From Streptomyces albireticuli (lineage in GTDB: Bacteria > Actinomycetota > Actinomycetes > Streptomycetales > Streptomycetaceae): DNA of 64,000 bases. This document shows, in pieces, positions 61,748 to 64,000 of this stretch; position 1 is the stretch's first letter; the number at the start of each line of letters is the position of its first letter. The stretch covers positions 248,001-312,000 of the forward strand of contig NZ_JAJQQS010000005.1 of assembly GCF_021228125.1 (NCBI RefSeq). Reading direction: 5' to 3'. The notes under the pieces were generated by a model, which was not told where the DNA came from, ran no database searches, and saw only the letters and a program-made list of their open reading frames with translations. Made by a program: the position numbers and the translations under genes.

Positions 61748-62902
61748 GTGACTGTGGACAGCACTGCCGCGCGCAAGCCGCGCCGTGGCAGCAGCAAGCG
61801 CGCCGGGGCCAAGACCCGCGCCGCCGCGCCGGGCGAGCCCGAGCTCGTACAGCTGCTGACACCGGAGGGCGAGCGGGTCGAGCACCCCGACTACTCCATC
61901 GACCTGACCGCCGAAGAACTGCGTGGCCTGTACCGCGACATGGTGCTGACCCGCCGCTTCGACGCGGAGGCGACCACTCTTCAGCGCCAGGGCGAACTGG
62001 GCCTGTGGGCCTCGCTGCTCGGCCAGGAGGCCGCGCAGATCGGCTCCGGCCGGGCGACCCGCGCCGACGACTACGTCTTCCCGACCTACCGCGAGCACGG
62101 CGTGGCCTGGTGCCGCGGGGTCGACCCCACCAACCTGCTGGGCATGTTCCGCGGCGTCAACCACGGTGGCTGGGACCCGAACGAGAACAACTTCCACCTC
62201 TACACGATCGTCATCGGCTCGCAGGCGCTGCACGCCACCGGCTACGCCATGGGCGTGGCCAAGGACGGCGCCGACTCCGCCGTGATCGCCTACTTCGGCG
62301 ACGGCGCGTCCAGCCAGGGCGACGTGGCGGAGGCGTTCACGTTCTCGGCGGTCTACAACGCCCCGGTCGTGTTCTTCTGCCAGAACAACCAGTGGGCGAT
62401 CTCCGAGCCCACCGAGCGCCAGACCCGTGTGCCGCTCTACCAGCGCGCGCAGGGCTACGGCTTCCCGGGCGTCCGCGTCGACGGCAACGACGTCCTCGCC
62501 GTGCTGGCCGTCACCAAGGCCGCCCTGGAGCGCGCCCGCACCGGCCAGGGCCCCATGCTCATCGAGGCGTTCACGTACCGCATGGGCGCCCACACCACCT
62601 CCGACGACCCGACGAAGTACCGCCGGGACGAGGAGCGCGAGCTGTGGGAGGCCAAGGACCCGATCCTGCGGCTGCGCACCTACCTGGACCGCGAGGGCCT
62701 CGCCGACGAGGCGTTCTTCGCCGCCCTGGAGACCGAGGCCGACGCGCTCGCCAAGCGGGTGCGCGACGCCGTCCGGACCATGCCGGACCCCGACAACATG
62801 GTGATCTTCGAGAACATCTACGCCGACGGCCACGCCCTCGTGGACGAAGAGCGCGCCCAGTTCGCCGCGTACCAGGCGTCCTTCGCAGAGGAGAGCAACT
62901 GA
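61748..62902 (+). CDS. Branched-chain 2-oxoacid (or pyruvate) dehydrogenase E1 alpha subunit (second operon)
   Basis: 384 residues. The N-terminal 30 residues are basic and Ala-rich (ARKPRRGSSKRAG), followed by the E1 alpha domain: LLGQEAAQIGSGRATRADD, FPTYREHGVAWCRG, TPP motif GDGASSQGDVAEAFTFSAVYN, NNQWAISEP, and VDGNDVLAVLAV. GTG at 61748 after GGAGGAG. Compared with the first copy it lacks its start region and has a different N-terminus. Substrate (branched-chain keto acids versus pyruvate) cannot be fixed by sequence alone; the paired E1b and E2 and the streptomycete location favour a BkdA type. Confidence 0.93.
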   Translation: MTVDSTAARKPRRGSSKRAGAKTRAAAPGEPELVQLLTPEGERVEHPDYSIDLTAEELRGLYRDMVLTRRFDAEATTLQRQGELGLWASLLGQEAAQIGSGRATRADDYVFPTYREHGVAWCRGVDPTNLLGMFRGVNHGGWDPNENNFHLYTIVIGSQALHATGYAMGVAKDGADSAVIAYFGDGASSQGDVAEAFTFSAVYNAPVVFFCQNNQWAISEPTERQTRVPLYQRAQGYGFPGVRVDGNDVLAVLAVTKAALERARTGQGPMLIEAFTYRMGAHTTSDDPTKYRRDEERELWEAKDPILRLRTYLDREGLADEAFFAALETEADALAKRVRDAVRTMPDPDNMVIFENIYADGHALVDEERAQFAAYQASFAEESN

Positions 62903-62903
62903 G

Positions 62904-63884
62904 ATGGCTGCCGAGAAGCTCTCCGTCGTCAAGGCGATCAACGCCTCGCTGCGGACCGCCCTGGAGAACGACCCCAAGGTCCTGGTGATGGGGGAGGACG
63001 TCGGCAAGCTCGGCGGCGTCTTCCGTGTCACCGACGGCCTGCAGAAGGACTTCGGCGAGGACCGGGTGATCGACACCCCGCTCGCCGAGTCCGGCATCGT
63101 CGGCACGGCGATCGGGCTGGCCCTGCGCGGCTACCGCCCGGTGGTGGAGATCCAGTTCGACGGTTTCGTCTTCCCCGCGTACGACCAGATCGTCACCCAG
63201 CTGGCCAAGATGCACGCCCGCGCGCTGGGCAAGATCAAGCTGCCGGTCGTCATCCGCATCCCCTACGGCGGTGCCATCGGTGCCGTCGAGCACCACAGCG
63301 AGTCGCCCGAGGCGCTGTTCGCGCACGTCGCGGGCCTGAAGGTGGTCTCACCGTCGAACGCCTCGGACGCCTACTGGATGCTCCAGCAGGCGATCCAGAG
63401 CGACGACCCGGTGATCTACTTCGAGCCGAAGCGCCGCTACCACGACAAGTCCGAGCTCGACCGCTCGGCGATCCCCGCGCCCCTGCACGCCGCCCGCACG
63501 GTGCGCCAGGGCACGGACCTCACCCTCGTCGCCTACGGGCCGATGGTGAAGACCTGTCTGGAGGCCGCGGCGGCGGCCGAGGAGGAGGGCAAGTCCCTGG
63601 AGGTCCTGGACCTCCGCTCGATGTCGCCCGTCGACTTCGACGCGATCCAGGCGTCCGTGGAGCGCACCGGCCGGCTGGTCGTCGTCCACGAGGCCCCGGT
63701 GTTCCTGGGCACGGGCGCGGAGATCGCCGCCCGGATCACCGAGCGCTGCTTCTACCACCTGGAGGCCCCGGTGCTGCGGGTCGGTGGCTATCACGCGCCC
63801 TACCCGCCGTCCCGGCTGGAGGACGAGTACCTCCCGGGCCTGGACCGGGTGCTCGACGCCGTCGACCGCGCGCTGGCGTACTAG
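62904..63884 (+). CDS. 2-oxoacid dehydrogenase E1 beta subunit (second operon)
   Basis: 326 residues, standard E1 beta length. Motifs: VLVMGEDVGKLGGVFRVTDGL, VIRIPYGGAIGAVEHHSESPE, VIYFEPKRRYHDKSE and EVLDLRSMSPVDFDAI. It lacks the low-complexity tail of the first operon's copy. ATG at 62904, one base after the E1a stop, so the genes are coupled. The E2 gene follows after 16 bases. Confidence 0.94.
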   Translation: MAAEKLSVVKAINASLRTALENDPKVLVMGEDVGKLGGVFRVTDGLQKDFGEDRVIDTPLAESGIVGTAIGLALRGYRPVVEIQFDGFVFPAYDQIVTQLAKMHARALGKIKLPVVIRIPYGGAIGAVEHHSESPEALFAHVAGLKVVSPSNASDAYWMLQQAIQSDDPVIYFEPKRRYHDKSELDRSAIPAPLHAARTVRQGTDLTLVAYGPMVKTCLEAAAAAEEEGKSLEVLDLRSMSPVDFDAIQASVERTGRLVVVHEAPVFLGTGAEIAARITERCFYHLEAPVLRVGGYHAPYPPSRLEDEYLPGLDRVLDAVDRALAY

Positions 63885-63900
63885 GGGTACGAGGAGAGTC

Positions 63901-64000
63901 GTGACAATGACTGCAAGCACCGCCAACGACCAGCGCTTCCGCGAGTTCAAGATGCCCGACGTGGGCGAGGGGCTCACCGAGGCCGAGATCCTCAAGTGGT
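63901..64000 (+). CDS. 2-oxoacid dehydrogenase E2, 5' part (cut by window end)
   Basis: The first 33 codons are visible: a short Thr/Ala/Ser-rich start followed by REFKMPDVGEGLTEAEILKW, the start of a lipoyl domain. Start taken as GTG 63901 after AGGAGAG, with ATG 63907 as an alternative. It completes an E1a-E1b-E2 operon that continues beyond the window. Confidence 0.9.
   Translation, partial: MTMTASTANDQRFREFKMPDVGEGLTEAEILKW

Overview
The window is very GC-rich, densely coded chromosomal DNA with frequent GTG starts and stop/start overlaps of 1-7 bases. Gene content and order (gyrB-gyrA, then tRNA-Ile and tRNA-Ala, crgA, class E sortases, the pknB/pbpA/rodA/pstP/fha cluster, branched-chain 2-oxoacid dehydrogenase genes and a Bpa-type proteasome activator) indicate the core chromosome of a Streptomyces or close relative, starting just beyond the dnaA-dnaN-recF-gyrB side of the origin. 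No prophage, insertion sequence, rRNA operon, CRISPR array or large biosynthetic cluster was seen.

Region by region. 1-4.9 kb: end of gyrB, gyrA, a DUF3566 membrane protein and tRNA-Ile(GAT). 5-10 kb: a DLW-39 microprotein, a one-TM Ser/Thr kinase with an XRE regulator, tRNA-Ala(TGC), a DUF5324 protein, a cyclophilin and a rhomboid protease with an N-terminal zinc-binding segment. 9.97-10.2 kb: a cluster of DnaA-box-like 9-mers in a gene-free gap. 10.2-14.7 kb: crgA, a DUF881 protein, three class E sortases, a 58-residue membrane protein and pabA/trpG. 14.8-22.9 kb (minus strand): fhaA-fhaB-pstP-rodA-pbpA-pknB, the division/peptidoglycan phosphosignalling operon. 23-31.3 kb: tRNA-Leu(CAG), small regulators (XRE, HxlR with azoreductase, MarR with a membrane protein), a DUF2252 protein, a J-domain-like protein and a rhodanese. 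31.6-43.4 kb: an acyl-CoA dehydrogenase, paaABCDE, a DUF5819/HTTM pair, a TrmH methyltransferase, paaN, paaH and a TetR regulator. 43.5-48 kb: an Lrp-type regulator and a first branched-chain 2-oxoacid dehydrogenase operon (E1a, E1b, E2). 48.3-54.9 kb: MobA-DUF6457 fusion, an extended MoeA, a TrkA-type potassium channel, a quinone reductase, a secreted/membrane protein and Bpa. 55-61.4 kb: two divergent receptor kinases, an APH-like phosphotransferase, a PNPOx-like protein and a DevR/DosR-like response regulator. 61.7-64 kb: a second E1a-E1b-E2 operon cut by the window end.

How the genes work together. The minus-strand 14.8-22.9 kb operon couples a PASTA kinase and its phosphatase to FHA scaffolds and to the SEDS/PBP peptidoglycan machine. 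The paa genes epoxidise phenylacetyl-CoA and process the opened ring; the TetR gene next to paaH probably controls them, because the same ACCG-NN-CG-NN-CGGT operator lies upstream of paaA and between paaN and paaH, with a one-mismatch copy in front of the first bkd operon. That would connect aromatic and branched-chain amino acid catabolism. The strongest leads for follow-up are the DnaA-box cluster, this three-site operator set, the DosR-like box upstream of the PNPOx gene near a DevR-like regulator, the shared CACGTG repeat between DUF5324 and the cyclophilin, and several intergenic tandem repeats.
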